From Paraplanobispora siamensis (GTDB lineage: Bacteria; Actinomycetota; Actinomycetes; Streptosporangiales; Streptosporangiaceae), in contig NZ_BOOJ01000011.1 of assembly GCF_016863175.1 (NCBI RefSeq), forward strand, positions 1 to 64,000: a stretch of DNA of 64,000 bases, in the 5' to 3' direction. Below, piece by piece: positions 38,944 through 52,094 of the stretch. Made by a program: the position numbers and the translations under genes. Numbering within the stretch: the stretch's first letter is position 1; each line of letters opens with the position of its first letter. Below the pieces are notes generated by a model. That model ran no database searches. It saw only the letters and a list, made by a program, of their open reading frames with translations, and was not told where the DNA came from.

Positions 38944-38980
38944 TTGACGTAAGTCTTTGCTTGCGCAAAGACTTACGTCA
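38944..38980 (+). promoter_or_regulatory. Palindromic leaderless promoter of P450 no. 3
   Basis: TTGACG (38944-38949) with a 17-bp spacer and AAAGAC (38967-38972) ends 7 nt before the ATG at 38980. A 16-bp inverted repeat, TGACGTAAGTCTTTGC (38945-38960) against GCAAAGACTTACGTCA (38965-38980) around TTGC, covers the -35 box, spacer, -10 box and the first base of the start codon. The left arm recurs at 34885. A dimeric repressor there would fully block initiation. Confidence 0.82.
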
Positions 38981-40254
38981 TGAGCGTGACGCCAGCCGAG
39001 CGGAGGCCGATCGTCTCCGCCGACGACTTCGACCTGTCGGACTACGACTTCTGGGCCAGGCCCATGCACGAGCGGGAGCACGCCTTCCAGCTCCTGCGGG
39101 GCCTGGAGCGCCCGGCCTTCTATCGGGAGCCGGAGATCGACTTCGCCCCGCCGGGGCCCGGCTACTACGCGCTGGTCCGGCACGCCGACATCCTGGAGGC
39201 CAGCCGCAACCCCGAGGTCTTCTGCTCGGGGGACGGCGGCGCCACCAACATCCCGGACATGCCGCCGGAGTTCACCGAGTACTTCGGTTCGATGATCAAC
39301 ATGGACGACCCGCGGCACGCGCGCCTGCGCCGGATCGTGTCCCGGGCGTTCACCCCGAAGATGATCAAGCAGTTCGAGGCCGACGTCGACGCGGCGGCCG
39401 TGCGGATCGTCGACGATCTGCTCGCCAAGGGGTCGGGCTGCGACTTCGTCACCGAGGTGGCGGCCAAGCTCCCCTTGAAGATCATCTGCGACATGATGGG
39501 CATCCCGGAGAAGGACTACGGCTTCGTCTTCGACCGGTCGAACGTCATCCTCGGCGGCTTCGACCCCGAGTACGGCGGAAGCGACGTGAGCAGCATCGCG
39601 GAGAGGCTGCTCATGGCCGGGCTGGAGCTGAACCAGCTCGTCCAGGACCTCGGCGCGCACCGCACCGAGCATCCCACCTCGGACCTCACCTCGTCGCTGG
39701 TCAACGCCAACATCGACGGGGAGCGGCTCACCGCCCAGGAGCTGGGCTCGTTCTTCATCCTGCTGGTGGTGGCGGGCAACGAGACCACCCGCAACGCGAT
39801 CTCGTACGGCCTGCGCCTGCTGACCCAGAACCCCGACCAGCGCGCCCTCTGGCTGTCCGACATCGACGGCCACGCCCCGGGCGCGGTCGAGGAGATCGTC
39901 CGGCTGGCCTCCCCGGTGAACTACATGCGGCGCAAGGTCACCCGCGACCACGAGATGAACGGCACCCTCTACCGCAAGGGGGAGAAGGTGGTGCTCTACT
40001 ACTGGGCCGCCAACCGCGACGAGGCCGTCTTCACCGATCCGCTCCGGTTCGACATCCTGCGCACCGAGGGCCCGCACGTGGGCTTCGGCGGTCCGGGCCC
40101 GCACTTCTGCCTGGGCGCGCACCTGGCCCGCCGGGAGATCACGGTGATGTTCCGCGAGCTTCTGCGCCGTGTCCCCGGGATCGAGGGACACCGGCCCGAG
40201 CGGCTCTACTCCAGCTTCATCAACGGCATCAAGCACATGGAGTGCGTCTTCTGA
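38980..40254 (+). CDS. Cytochrome P450 no. 3, CYP124-like
   Basis: The 424-residue P450 is a close paralogue of no. 2, with the same heme loop FGGPGPHFCLG (Cys about 377), I-helix AGNETTRN and MINMDDPRHARL. The N terminus differs (MSVTPAERRPIVSADDFDLS). The start codon overlaps the palindrome described above. Together the three genes suggest a set of terminal hydroxylases with different or overlapping chain preferences. Confidence 0.9.
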   Translation: MSVTPAERRPIVSADDFDLSDYDFWARPMHEREHAFQLLRGLERPAFYREPEIDFAPPGPGYYALVRHADILEASRNPEVFCSGDGGATNIPDMPPEFTEYFGSMINMDDPRHARLRRIVSRAFTPKMIKQFEADVDAAAVRIVDDLLAKGSGCDFVTEVAAKLPLKIICDMMGIPEKDYGFVFDRSNVILGGFDPEYGGSDVSSIAERLLMAGLELNQLVQDLGAHRTEHPTSDLTSSLVNANIDGERLTAQELGSFFILLVVAGNETTRNAISYGLRLLTQNPDQRALWLSDIDGHAPGAVEEIVRLASPVNYMRRKVTRDHEMNGTLYRKGEKVVLYYWAANRDEAVFTDPLRFDILRTEGPHVGFGGPGPHFCLGAHLARREITVMFRELLRRVPGIEGHRPERLYSSFINGIKHMECVF

Positions 40255-40332
40255 CGTGCGGCGGACGCCGTACGGCACCGGGCACCGGGCACCGGGTGGG
40301 GCGGGCGCGACCGGCGCCCGCCCGGGCGGTCC

Positions 40333-42090
40333 TCAGCCGGCGGTCGTCTTGATCCCCTTGAAGACCGTGTTGACGTCGGGCAGCAGTTCCTTGACGTCCT
40401 GCGGCACCGACATGTAGACGATCGAGGGCAGGTCGGCCCCGGTGCTCACGGCCGCCACGACGACGGTCGTCTTCGCGTCGCCCGAGGTGATCTCGTAGGC
40501 GGCGAGCTGCGCCGGCAGCCCGCCGACCGAGAGGGTCTGCTGGGCGGTCTTGCGGGCGGTGTTGCCCTCGGGGAAGAACTTCTTGCGGGCGGCGAGCGTC
40601 ACCGCGTTGATCACCGGCGCGAGGTTCTCCGGCGAGGTGTAGCGGCCCTTCAGCCGGGGCGAGAGCGGACCCGACATCACCTCCGCGTACTGGGCCTTGC
40701 CGGAGGCGTCCTGGCCCGCGGGGGCGTACTGGCGGGTGCTGAAGCCGTACGTCGTGGTCAGGTTCGGACGGGTGTCCTGCTGCCAGGGCGCGCCGAGCCG
40801 GGGGACGGTGATCGCCGCGTTGGTGTCGGTGATCGTCCCGGCGACCGGAGAGGCGTCGCCCTTGTAGCGGGGCAGGCGGCCGATCGTCCGCGGCTTGGCG
40901 GTCTTCTTGGTGGCCGAGGGCGCGGGCGTGGGGGCCGGGGCGCTCTCCTCGGCGGAGGCCAGCGGTCCGGCCAGGAACGCCCAGAGCACCACGCCGACCA
41001 GCGCGATCACCGCGGACCCGGCGAGCGCGAAGATCCAGACGGGCTTGCCCGGCTCGTCGAGCTCGTCCTCCTCGCCCATGGCCTGGTAGTTCTCACCGAA
41101 GACGGTGTTCCACAACTCCTGCTGGCGCTCCGGCGGCGGGGTCTTGGGACCGCTGATCTGACCGGCGGTGACGAACGGCCGGTTGGGGTCGGAGGGGTCG
41201 CGGCTCAGGTGGCCGCCCGGCGCGATCTGCTGCCCCTGCGGACCGCCCGGCATGCCCTGGCCGGGACCGTTGTGGCCTGGCCCGTTGTGGCCTGGCCCGT
41301 TCTGCCCGGGGTTCTGGCCCGGCCGGGGGTGCCCGGGGCCGCTCTGACCCGACACGCCCTGGCCCGGCTGCGGGTCCGCCGGCCCGTGACCGGGCGGGAA
41401 GCCCTGACCGGGCCGCAGGAGACCCTGCTGGACGGGGCCGTGCGGGCCGTGGTCACCGCCGGGCCGGCCGTTCCCGTTCCCGCCGCCGTTCCCCCCGCCA
41501 TTGCCGAACGGGTCACCGGGAACCTGGCCGGGCGGTCCGAAGGTGGCGGTCTTCGCGAAGGGGTCGGCCGGGGCGGACTCGGACCTGGTGAAGGGGTCGG
41601 CGGAAGCGAAGGGATCGGCCGGGAAGGACTCGGGCCGGGCGAAGGGATCCGCGGAGGCGAAGGGGTCGGGCCTGGCGAAGGGGTCGGCGGACGGGAACGC
41701 CTCGGGCCTGGCGAACGGGTTCGGCCCGCCGGCGGGGTCAGGGGAGGTGCCCCATCCGCCGTTGCCCCGGTCCGGGGCGGTCGCGGTGGGGACCCCGACG
41801 GCCGGGGTCGCGGCGGCGGGGGACCACACGCCGGAGTCCTCCTGCGCCGGGCCGCCCTGCGGGGCCGGGTCCTGCGTCCCGAAGAACTGCTGCCACGAGC
41901 CGTTGCCGGGGACGGTGGCCTTCCAGGAGGTCGCGCCGGCGGGGGACTGCGGCCGCTCGTTCGGGGGAAGGGGCTGCCGGGGGCCGGTGCCGCCCGCGCT
42001 GAACGGGTCGTTCGCCCGGGACGGCGAGGGCTCGGGTGTCTGCGCCCATGCCGGAGGCAGGTGGGGCTGGCTGGACTGCTCCGAGGCCAT
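40333..42090 (-). CDS. DPFA-repeat single-pass membrane protein
   Basis: The protein is 585 residues from the preferred ATG 42090, which follows AAGGA; a GTG-led extension to 42288 is possible. It has a disordered N-terminal half with degenerate DPFA repeats (ADPFARPDPFASADPFARPE), then Gly/Pro/Gln/His repeats (GPGHNGPGHNGPGQG). One membrane helix near residues 358-382 follows, then an extracellular domain of about 200 residues (GAPWQQDTRPNLTTTYGFST; KKFFPEGNTARKT). No family is recognised. It may be a cell-envelope protein with a cytoplasmic repeat scaffold. Confidence 0.8.
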   Translation of the reverse strand: MASEQSSQPHLPPAWAQTPEPSPSRANDPFSAGGTGPRQPLPPNERPQSPAGATSWKATVPGNGSWQQFFGTQDPAPQGGPAQEDSGVWSPAAATPAVGVPTATAPDRGNGGWGTSPDPAGGPNPFARPEAFPSADPFARPDPFASADPFARPESFPADPFASADPFTRSESAPADPFAKTATFGPPGQVPGDPFGNGGGNGGGNGNGRPGGDHGPHGPVQQGLLRPGQGFPPGHGPADPQPGQGVSGQSGPGHPRPGQNPGQNGPGHNGPGHNGPGQGMPGGPQGQQIAPGGHLSRDPSDPNRPFVTAGQISGPKTPPPERQQELWNTVFGENYQAMGEEDELDEPGKPVWIFALAGSAVIALVGVVLWAFLAGPLASAEESAPAPTPAPSATKKTAKPRTIGRLPRYKGDASPVAGTITDTNAAITVPRLGAPWQQDTRPNLTTTYGFSTRQYAPAGQDASGKAQYAEVMSGPLSPRLKGRYTSPENLAPVINAVTLAARKKFFPEGNTARKTAQQTLSVGGLPAQLAAYEITSGDAKTTVVVAAVSTGADLPSIVYMSVPQDVKELLPDVNTVFKGIKTTAG

Positions 42091-42542
42091 GGGTTCCTTA
42101 CCTCTCGCCGGGGTGCCCGAATTGGGGGTATTGGGCATGCTCTCATGGGAAGCAGGGGCATTCGCAGGGAAACGAGAGAACGCCTCCCCGAACTGGAGTC
42201 CACTGGGATCGGTCGGCGGATCCTGCATCGGCAGGCCCGCCTGCGCCGCCGGATCCGGGCCCTGCCCCGGCTCTGCTGAGTGTGCCACGGTGAAAAGGGT
42301 AAACGGGATGGACGCACGAGGTCACAACAGATCTACCATTGCGGACCCCGTACGGCTTCATGAAGGTCGCACCCATTGTGGTGGCCCGCCGTGCCGGTGT
42401 CCCGCGTTCGCCCGGACGGATAGGTGACGGGGCGGCCATAGCCGTCCGTATCCGCCCCCGGCCGCCGGTCGTGAAAAGCCGTCGCCGTCCGTGAAAAACC
42501 GCCGTTCATGAAAAGACGTGCGGACTGCGATAGGCTTTGACT
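42091..42542. other. Intergenic region upstream of leuS leader
   Basis: This holds the promoter of the DPFA-repeat protein gene (reverse strand) and of the leuS leader. A reverse-strand open frame is an upstream extension of the repeat-protein gene. Near the leader start TAGGCT (42531-42536) looks like a -10 box; its -35 box is weak (TTCATG or ATGAAA). I saw no tRNA or other gene. Confidence 0.5.
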
Positions 42543-42596
42543 ATGCGTGCCGCGACCCTGCTGCTTACCGGGCCGCATCGGCCTTCCCGGCGCTGA
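42543..42596 (+). CDS. Leucine-rich leader peptide of leuS
   Basis: A 17-codon open frame encodes MRAATLLLTGPHRPSRR with three consecutive leucine codons (CTG CTG CTT, 42558-42566), then a TGA. It starts a few bases after the TAGGCT box, so the leader is probably leaderless. The codons lie just ahead of a hairpin and terminator, the arrangement of ribosome-mediated attenuation. It would gauge charged leucyl-tRNA supply. Confidence 0.75.
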   Translation: MRAATLLLTGPHRPSRR

Positions 42597-42643
42597 GCGC
42601 CCCGCCGATGCGGCTGCCCTTCGCGTGAGCGGAGGGTTTTTCT
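42572..42643 (+). promoter_or_regulatory. leuS attenuator hairpins and terminator
   Basis: GCCGCATCGGC (42572-42582) pairs with GCCGATGCGGC (42604-42614), an 11-bp stem enclosing the leader stop. The terminator stem CCCTTCGC/GCGGAGGG (42617-42624, 42629-42636) follows with TTTTTCT (42637-42643). The antiterminator pairing was not worked out. leuS attenuators have been predicted before in Streptomyces. Confidence 0.75.
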
Positions 42644-42698
42644 ATTGGGTCGGATGGTTCAAGATCATCTGCGCGGATGAACACCGAGGGAAGAAAAC

Positions 42699-45185
<2,487 letters not shown>

Positions 45186-45192
45186 CGCACGG

Positions 45193-45222
45193 GCCGCGGG
45201 GCGCTGCGGCGCGCCCCGCGGC
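45193..45222 (+). terminator. Terminator of leuS
   Basis: GCCGCGGGGCGC (45193-45204) and GCGCCCCGCGGC (45211-45222) form a perfect 12-bp stem 8 bp after the stop codon. Confidence 0.6.
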
Positions 45223-45281
45223 ACGGGTACGGGAGCCCCGTCCCGCGCCGCTGCGGACCGGGAGCACAGGGGGTTCTTCAC

Positions 45282-45287
45282 TAAAGT
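45282..45287 (+). promoter_or_regulatory. -10 box of lipoprotein paralogue 1
   Basis: TAAAGT ends 6 nt before the GTG start, with no ribosome site, as expected for a leaderless gene. Confidence 0.55.
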
Positions 45288-45293
45288 ACGTGT

Positions 45294-46247
45294 GTGCGAC
45301 GTTTCGGGATGGTCCTGGCGATGGCCGGGCTGGTCATGGCGGGCTGCTCGGGCGGCGACGCCGGGACCGGGCTGCGCGGGGCGATGTCCGAGGTGTCGGG
45401 GGGCGAGTCGGACCAGCCGTTCGCCTACAACGACCTGGCCCACTGGCGGGAGCTCGGCGTGCTGCGGGGCCGGGAGCCGGAGCCCGACGGGCCCTGGCAG
45501 GACGCGGCCTACTTCGGTCTCGACGTGCTCGGCGTCCCGGAGCTGCGCGACTCGATCGGCGTGGACCTGTCCGCGGCCGACCGGGCCGTCTCGGTCGGGT
45601 ACCAGCCGGCGGCCGTCCGGCTGGACGGCGCCTTCGACGCCGCGGCCGTGCGGGACAGGCTCATCGCCTCCGGGGGTAAACCCAGGAAGGTCGGCGACCA
45701 CGAGGTCATCTCCCGGGGCGGGTACGCCACCACGACCATCGAGAACGGCGGGCTGGCCGTGCGGGGCAACGACGACCCCTTCGCCGAGGTCGCCGTGAGC
45801 GACTCCGTCATCGCCACCGGCCCCGGCCTCGCCGACGTGCTCGGCGGCCCGGTCGACCTGGGGGACCACCCCGAGTACATCGCGGTCGCCGACTGCCTCG
45901 GCGACGTGGTCACCGCCGCCCTGCGGCGGCCCGAGGCGCCCGGCGGCGTCCGGCTCTACGGTGTCGGCCTGCGCCGCCCCGGCTCGGCGGACGAGCGGCC
46001 GTCCAGCGTGATCTGCGTGGTGCCGGAGCCCACCGCGGGCGCCGACGTGCGCAGGGGGTTCACCGGCGGGTTCACCACGCGGGGCACGAGCGGCCAGGGC
46101 GAGCCGATCGGCCGCCACGCCGAGGAGATCGTCCACGACGAGGTCGAGTCGGAGGGGCTCACGGTGCTGCGCGCCGGGGTACGGCACACCGCCGGGAGCC
46201 CGGCGTCGTTCTTCCTCAAGACGTTCTCTCCCGAGAACCACCTGTAG
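45294..46247 (+). CDS. Putative lipoprotein, paralogue 1 of 3
   Basis: The 317-residue protein has a signal peptide with lipobox LVMAGC (Cys18). Shared family features are NDLAHWRxLG, GLRRPxSxDxxxSV(I/V)CVVP and EEIVHDEVE-xxLTVLRA. No known family is recognised. It is the first of three tandem paralogues, each with its own promoter. An extracytoplasmic binding or envelope role is likely from the lipobox. Confidence 0.8.
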   Translation: MRRFGMVLAMAGLVMAGCSGGDAGTGLRGAMSEVSGGESDQPFAYNDLAHWRELGVLRGREPEPDGPWQDAAYFGLDVLGVPELRDSIGVDLSAADRAVSVGYQPAAVRLDGAFDAAAVRDRLIASGGKPRKVGDHEVISRGGYATTTIENGGLAVRGNDDPFAEVAVSDSVIATGPGLADVLGGPVDLGDHPEYIAVADCLGDVVTAALRRPEAPGGVRLYGVGLRRPGSADERPSSVICVVPEPTAGADVRRGFTGGFTTRGTSGQGEPIGRHAEEIVHDEVESEGLTVLRAGVRHTAGSPASFFLKTFSPENHL

Positions 46248-46266
46248 CCCTCCCGGGTCGCCTGCC

Positions 46267-46290
46267 GCCCTCCCGCGCCGTCGGGAGGGC
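46267..46290 (+). terminator. Terminator after lipoprotein 1
   Basis: GCCCTCCCG (46267-46275) and CGGGAGGGC (46282-46290) form a 9-bp stem between the first and second paralogue. Confidence 0.6.
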
Positions 46291-46322
46291 CGCCCGGGTC
46301 ACGGGACGGGACGACCTTTCAC

Positions 46323-46328
46323 TAGGGT
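46323..46328 (+). promoter_or_regulatory. -10 box of lipoprotein paralogue 2
   Basis: CACTAGGGTTCGC carries TAGGGT (46323-46328), which ends 7 nt before the GTG. The same thirteen bases precede paralogue 3. Confidence 0.6.
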
Positions 46329-46335
46329 TCGCCCC

Positions 46336-47328
46336 GTGCGGTGTTCCGGTGTGCTCATGGTGGTGGCGGCCCTGGTCCTGGCGGGTTGCGCGCAGGCGGG
46401 CGGTGACTCCTCAGCGACAGGGCTGGCCGGGGCGATGGCCGAGGTGGCCGAGAGCGGGCCGGCGAGCCAGGCGTTCCTCTACAACGACCTGGCCCACTGG
46501 CGGGATCTCGGCCTGACGCCCGGAGAGGAGGCGGAGGGTCCCTGGCTGGAAGTGGCCGCCTTCAGTCTCGGCGCGTTCGGCGTCCCGGAACGGCGGGATC
46601 CGGTCGGCGGCGATCTGTCCGGGGCCGACCGGGCGATCTCCATCGGCATACCGCCGGACACCGTACGGCTGGACGGAGGCTTCGACGCCGCCGCCGTCCG
46701 GGACGGGCTGGTCGCGGCCGGAGGAGCACCCCGCAGGCTCGGCGAGCACGAAGTGATCACTCGGGTTGAGGACGTCACCGCAACCTCGGAGAACGGCCTG
46801 CTCGTCCAGACCTCCATTGACGACCCGTTCGGCAACGTTGTCGTCACCGGCTCCGTCATCGCGGCGAGCCCATTCGCGTCGAGCGTCAGGGACGTGCTCG
46901 GCGGATCGCCCACAATGGCAGGCAAGGACGGATACCTCGCGCTCGCGGCCTGCCTCGGAGACGTCGCCGCCGCTTTCATAGTCGATCCCCAGGAGGTGGG
47001 CTCGGGGCCGGGAGTGAGGCTCCAGGGCGTGGGGCTGAGGCGTCCCGCGTCCGTGACCGATCGGCCGGTCAGCGTGGTGTGCGTGCTGCCGGAGGCGGCC
47101 GAGCACGCCGCCGTGCGCGGGGACTTCACCACCCGGTTCACCCCGCGGGGGAAGAACCACCTGGGCAAGCCGTTCGGCGACCACGCTGAGGAGATCGTCC
47201 ACGACGAGGTCGAATTCGAGGACCTCACGGTGCTCCGGGCCACGGTCAGGCACACCGCCGCGACCTCGGCGTCGGTCTTCCTCCGGACGCTCGCTCCGGA
47301 GGACTACCGGGTGGTCGGCCCGTCCTGA
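46336..47328 (+). CDS. Putative lipoprotein, paralogue 2 of 3
   Basis: The 330-residue protein has lipobox LVLAGC (Cys18) and matches paralogue 1 along its length, including NDLAHWRDLGL, RAISIG(I)PPDTVRLDG and EEIVHDEVEFEDLTVLRA. The overall fold is unknown. Compared with its neighbours its N-terminal region after Cys18 is short. The GTG start is supported by the TAGGGT box. Confidence 0.8.
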   Translation: MRCSGVLMVVAALVLAGCAQAGGDSSATGLAGAMAEVAESGPASQAFLYNDLAHWRDLGLTPGEEAEGPWLEVAAFSLGAFGVPERRDPVGGDLSGADRAISIGIPPDTVRLDGGFDAAAVRDGLVAAGGAPRRLGEHEVITRVEDVTATSENGLLVQTSIDDPFGNVVVTGSVIAASPFASSVRDVLGGSPTMAGKDGYLALAACLGDVAAAFIVDPQEVGSGPGVRLQGVGLRRPASVTDRPVSVVCVLPEAAEHAAVRGDFTTRFTPRGKNHLGKPFGDHAEEIVHDEVEFEDLTVLRATVRHTAATSASVFLRTLAPEDYRVVGPS

Positions 47329-47449
47329 TCCGGCGGGTCCTCCGCGGCCTTCTCTCCGGATGGCCGCCTGCCGGCCACCGGCGGCGATGACCGTACGGTG
47401 CGGTTGCGGGAGATGGACCCGTCCGTTTCCGGCTGAGCCCGGCTGGCAC

Positions 47450-47455
47450 TAGGGT
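47450..47455 (+). promoter_or_regulatory. -10 box of lipoprotein paralogue 3
   Basis: The block CACTAGGGTTCGC recurs, with TAGGGT (47450-47455) ending 6 nt before ATG 47462. Confidence 0.6.
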
Positions 47456-47461
47456 TCGCAC

Positions 47462-48562
47462 ATGCGGCGTATCGGTGCGTTCCTGCTGGCAGGCGGGCTG
47501 GTCGTGACGGGCTGCTCCGGCGGTGATCTCCGGTCCGGTGAGATTCCCCAGACCCCCGCGAGCTCCGGAACCCCCACGGCCTCCGCCCCCGCCGCGACCG
47601 GGCTCCGGGCGGCGATGGCGGAGGTCTCCGGGGACGGCCCCGCCGCCCTCCACTTCGAGTACGGCGACCTGGCCCACTGGCGTGCCATCGGCCTGGCCAC
47701 CGAGCAGGGGCCGGGGCCGCACGGGACGTGGACGTCCGCCATCGGGTACGGCGCCGGCAACCTTGTCACGGTGTGGAAACTGCTGCCGCAGCGGACGGGC
47801 GTCACCCTTTTCGCCGCCGACCACGCCGTCTCGATCGGAGTGCCGCCGGACACCGCGGTCCGCCTCGAGGGCGGAGTCGACGCCGAGGCGGTCAGGGCCA
47901 AGCTGATCGGGCTGGGCGGCGAACCCGAGAAGATCGGTGATCACGATGGTCTGTCGCTCGCCGACGACCATGCCGTCGATCCGGATGGACCGCTGGCCGA
48001 GTTCGGCCTGCTGAACCAGTTCAACAAGGTCGTCGTCACCGGTTCCACGATCGCCACCGGACCGGCCGCCGCGCCGGTCTCCGCCGTGCTCGGCGACGGG
48101 CGTTCCCTGGCCGAAGTCTCCTCGCACGCCGCCGCCGCGGACTGCCTCGGCGACGTCGTCACCGCCGTGCTCACCGTGCCGCAGGACTCGGGGGCGGTGG
48201 CCCTCTACGGGGTCGGGCTGCGCCGCCCCGCGTCCCGGGACGACACGGCCGTCAACGTGATCTGTGTGGTGCCCAGGAGCGGTGCGATCCCCGCGGTGAG
48301 ACAGTCCTTGACCACCAGGCTCACCGTGGCGGCCTCGACCGCCGACGGCACGCCGTACGGGGACTACGTCAAAGAGGTCAAGCATGACGAGGCGGTGAGC
48401 GGCGACTTCACGGTCCTGCGCGCCACCCTCACTCTCGCTCCGGGCGCCCGGGCGGACTTCGTGCACCAGCTGATGGCCCGCGGCGGTCTCAGCGCGGTCG
48501 CCGACCCCACCGCGCCCGGCCTCCCGAGCCGGCCTGCCCCTGCCCCTGCCCCGAGCTCCTAG
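47462..48562 (+). CDS. Putative lipoprotein, paralogue 3 of 3
   Basis: The 366-residue protein has lipobox LVVTGC (Cys18) and the most divergent sequence of the trio. An inserted Pro/Ser/Thr stretch follows the lipobox (PQTPASSGTPTASAPA), and a Pro-rich C-terminal tail (PAPAPAPSS) is added. Core motifs YGDLAHWRAIGL and RRPASRDDTAVNVICVVP are kept. Its stop TAG shares the CTAG at 48559-48562 with the stop of the convergent lyase gene. Confidence 0.78.
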   Translation: MRRIGAFLLAGGLVVTGCSGGDLRSGEIPQTPASSGTPTASAPAATGLRAAMAEVSGDGPAALHFEYGDLAHWRAIGLATEQGPGPHGTWTSAIGYGAGNLVTVWKLLPQRTGVTLFAADHAVSIGVPPDTAVRLEGGVDAEAVRAKLIGLGGEPEKIGDHDGLSLADDHAVDPDGPLAEFGLLNQFNKVVVTGSTIATGPAAAPVSAVLGDGRSLAEVSSHAAAADCLGDVVTAVLTVPQDSGAVALYGVGLRRPASRDDTAVNVICVVPRSGAIPAVRQSLTTRLTVAASTADGTPYGDYVKEVKHDEAVSGDFTVLRATLTLAPGARADFVHQLMARGGLSAVADPTAPGLPSRPAPAPAPSS

Positions 48563-49725
48563 GACTGCGGACCCTTCACGGTCCGGGTGATCCGGTCGAG
48601 GATCTCGGACAGGACCGGGCCGGAGGTGGCGAAGTTCAGCCGGGCGAAGCCCTCCCCGCCCGGGCCGAACAGCGGGCCGGGGCTGAGCATGACCTTGGCC
48701 TCGCGCTCCAGGAACACGGCGGGCTCCTCTTCCAGGCCGAGTCCGGACAGGTCCAGCCAGGCCAGGTAGGTGGCCTCGGGAACCCGGTAGCCGACCCCGG
48801 CGGGGAGCCGTTCGGCGATCAGGTGCCGGTTGCGGTCGAGCACCGCCAGGACCTCCGTCAGCCATTCGTCGCCGTGCCGCCAGGCCGCCGCGGTCGCCTC
48901 GACCCCGAAGACGTGGGGTGCGCCGTACAGGTGGGCGGGCTGGGCGGCCAGGGCGGCGCGCAGGATGGGCGCGCCGACGTGCGCCACCGAGCAGCGGATG
49001 CCGCCCAGGTTGAACGCCTTGGTGGCGGAGGTGAGCGTGACGGTCCGCTCCGGCAGCAGGGTGGCGAAGGGGATGTGCTCGCCGGAGCCGTGGACCAGAT
49101 CGGCGTGGATCTCGTCGGAGATCACCAGCAGGTCGTGGCGCTCGGCCAGCTCGGCCAGATCGGTCAGCTCCCGGCGGGTGAAGGCGCGGCCGGTCGGGTT
49201 GTGCGGGTTGACCAGCAGCAGCGCGCGGCAGCGGCCCTCGGCGAGCCGCTCGGCCAGGGCGTCCGTGTCGAACCCCCAGGAGTCTCCGGCCGGTTCCATC
49301 TGGATCGGCAGCGCCGGCCGGTGCATCTCGTTCAGCGTTCCCAGGAAGGGGGGATAGGCCGGGACGTGCACGGCCACCTGGTCGCCGGGGCGGGTGGCGA
49401 CGTGCAGGATGACCTGGAGGGCCTGGTTGATGTCGCTGAAGGAGCGTACGAGGTCCGGGTCGGGGCGCCAGCCGTACCGGCTCTCCATCCGCTCGGCGAA
49501 GGCCTCGGCCAGCGGACCGGATCCGGGCCGGTCGAGCCAGACGGGATAGCCCAGGTCTCCCTGGGCCCGGCGGGCCAGCGCTTCGCGCACCGCGGCGGCG
49601 ACCGGGAAGTCCATGTCGGCGATCCAGGCGGGGATCACGCCCGGCGCGGGCTGGGACCACTTCACCCCGTCCCGCGAAGCCAGCTCCTCCAGGGTCAGCG
49701 CGTTCAGGGAATATGTCTCGGTCAC
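48559..49725 (-). CDS. MalY/PatB-type PLP-dependent C-S lyase or aminotransferase
   Basis: The 388-residue fold-type I PLP enzyme has PAWIADMDFPVAAAVREAL, NPHNPTGRAFTRRELTDLAEL and SATKAFNLGGIRC with the Schiff-base Lys. MalY/PatB enzymes cleave cystathionine or cysteine conjugates; substrate choice here is not readable. The GTG start has a TAGGCT box (49732-49737, reverse strand) 6 nt upstream and no ribosome site. Its 3' end overlaps lipoprotein 3 by 4 bp, convergently. Confidence 0.87.
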   Translation of the reverse strand: MTETYSLNALTLEELASRDGVKWSQPAPGVIPAWIADMDFPVAAAVREALARRAQGDLGYPVWLDRPGSGPLAEAFAERMESRYGWRPDPDLVRSFSDINQALQVILHVATRPGDQVAVHVPAYPPFLGTLNEMHRPALPIQMEPAGDSWGFDTDALAERLAEGRCRALLLVNPHNPTGRAFTRRELTDLAELAERHDLLVISDEIHADLVHGSGEHIPFATLLPERTVTLTSATKAFNLGGIRCSVAHVGAPILRAALAAQPAHLYGAPHVFGVEATAAAWRHGDEWLTEVLAVLDRNRHLIAERLPAGVGYRVPEATYLAWLDLSGLGLEEEPAVFLEREAKVMLSPGPLFGPGGEGFARLNFATSGPVLSEILDRITRTVKGPQS

Positions 49726-49797
49726 CGCCCCAGCCTAACCAGGGCGGTGACCGATATATCAGTAGGTGTCGGTGTTAATGGAGCATGCCCGGCTGAA

Positions 49798-52059
<2,262 letters not shown>

Positions 52060-52094
52060 GAGGAATACCTCTCCTACCTGCGTGGGGGGTGAAA

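Noticed and set aside
42289-42698. A tRNA or sRNA gene upstream of leuS
   Set aside because: No cloverleaf or other known fold was found. The only structures are the leader hairpins and the terminator.
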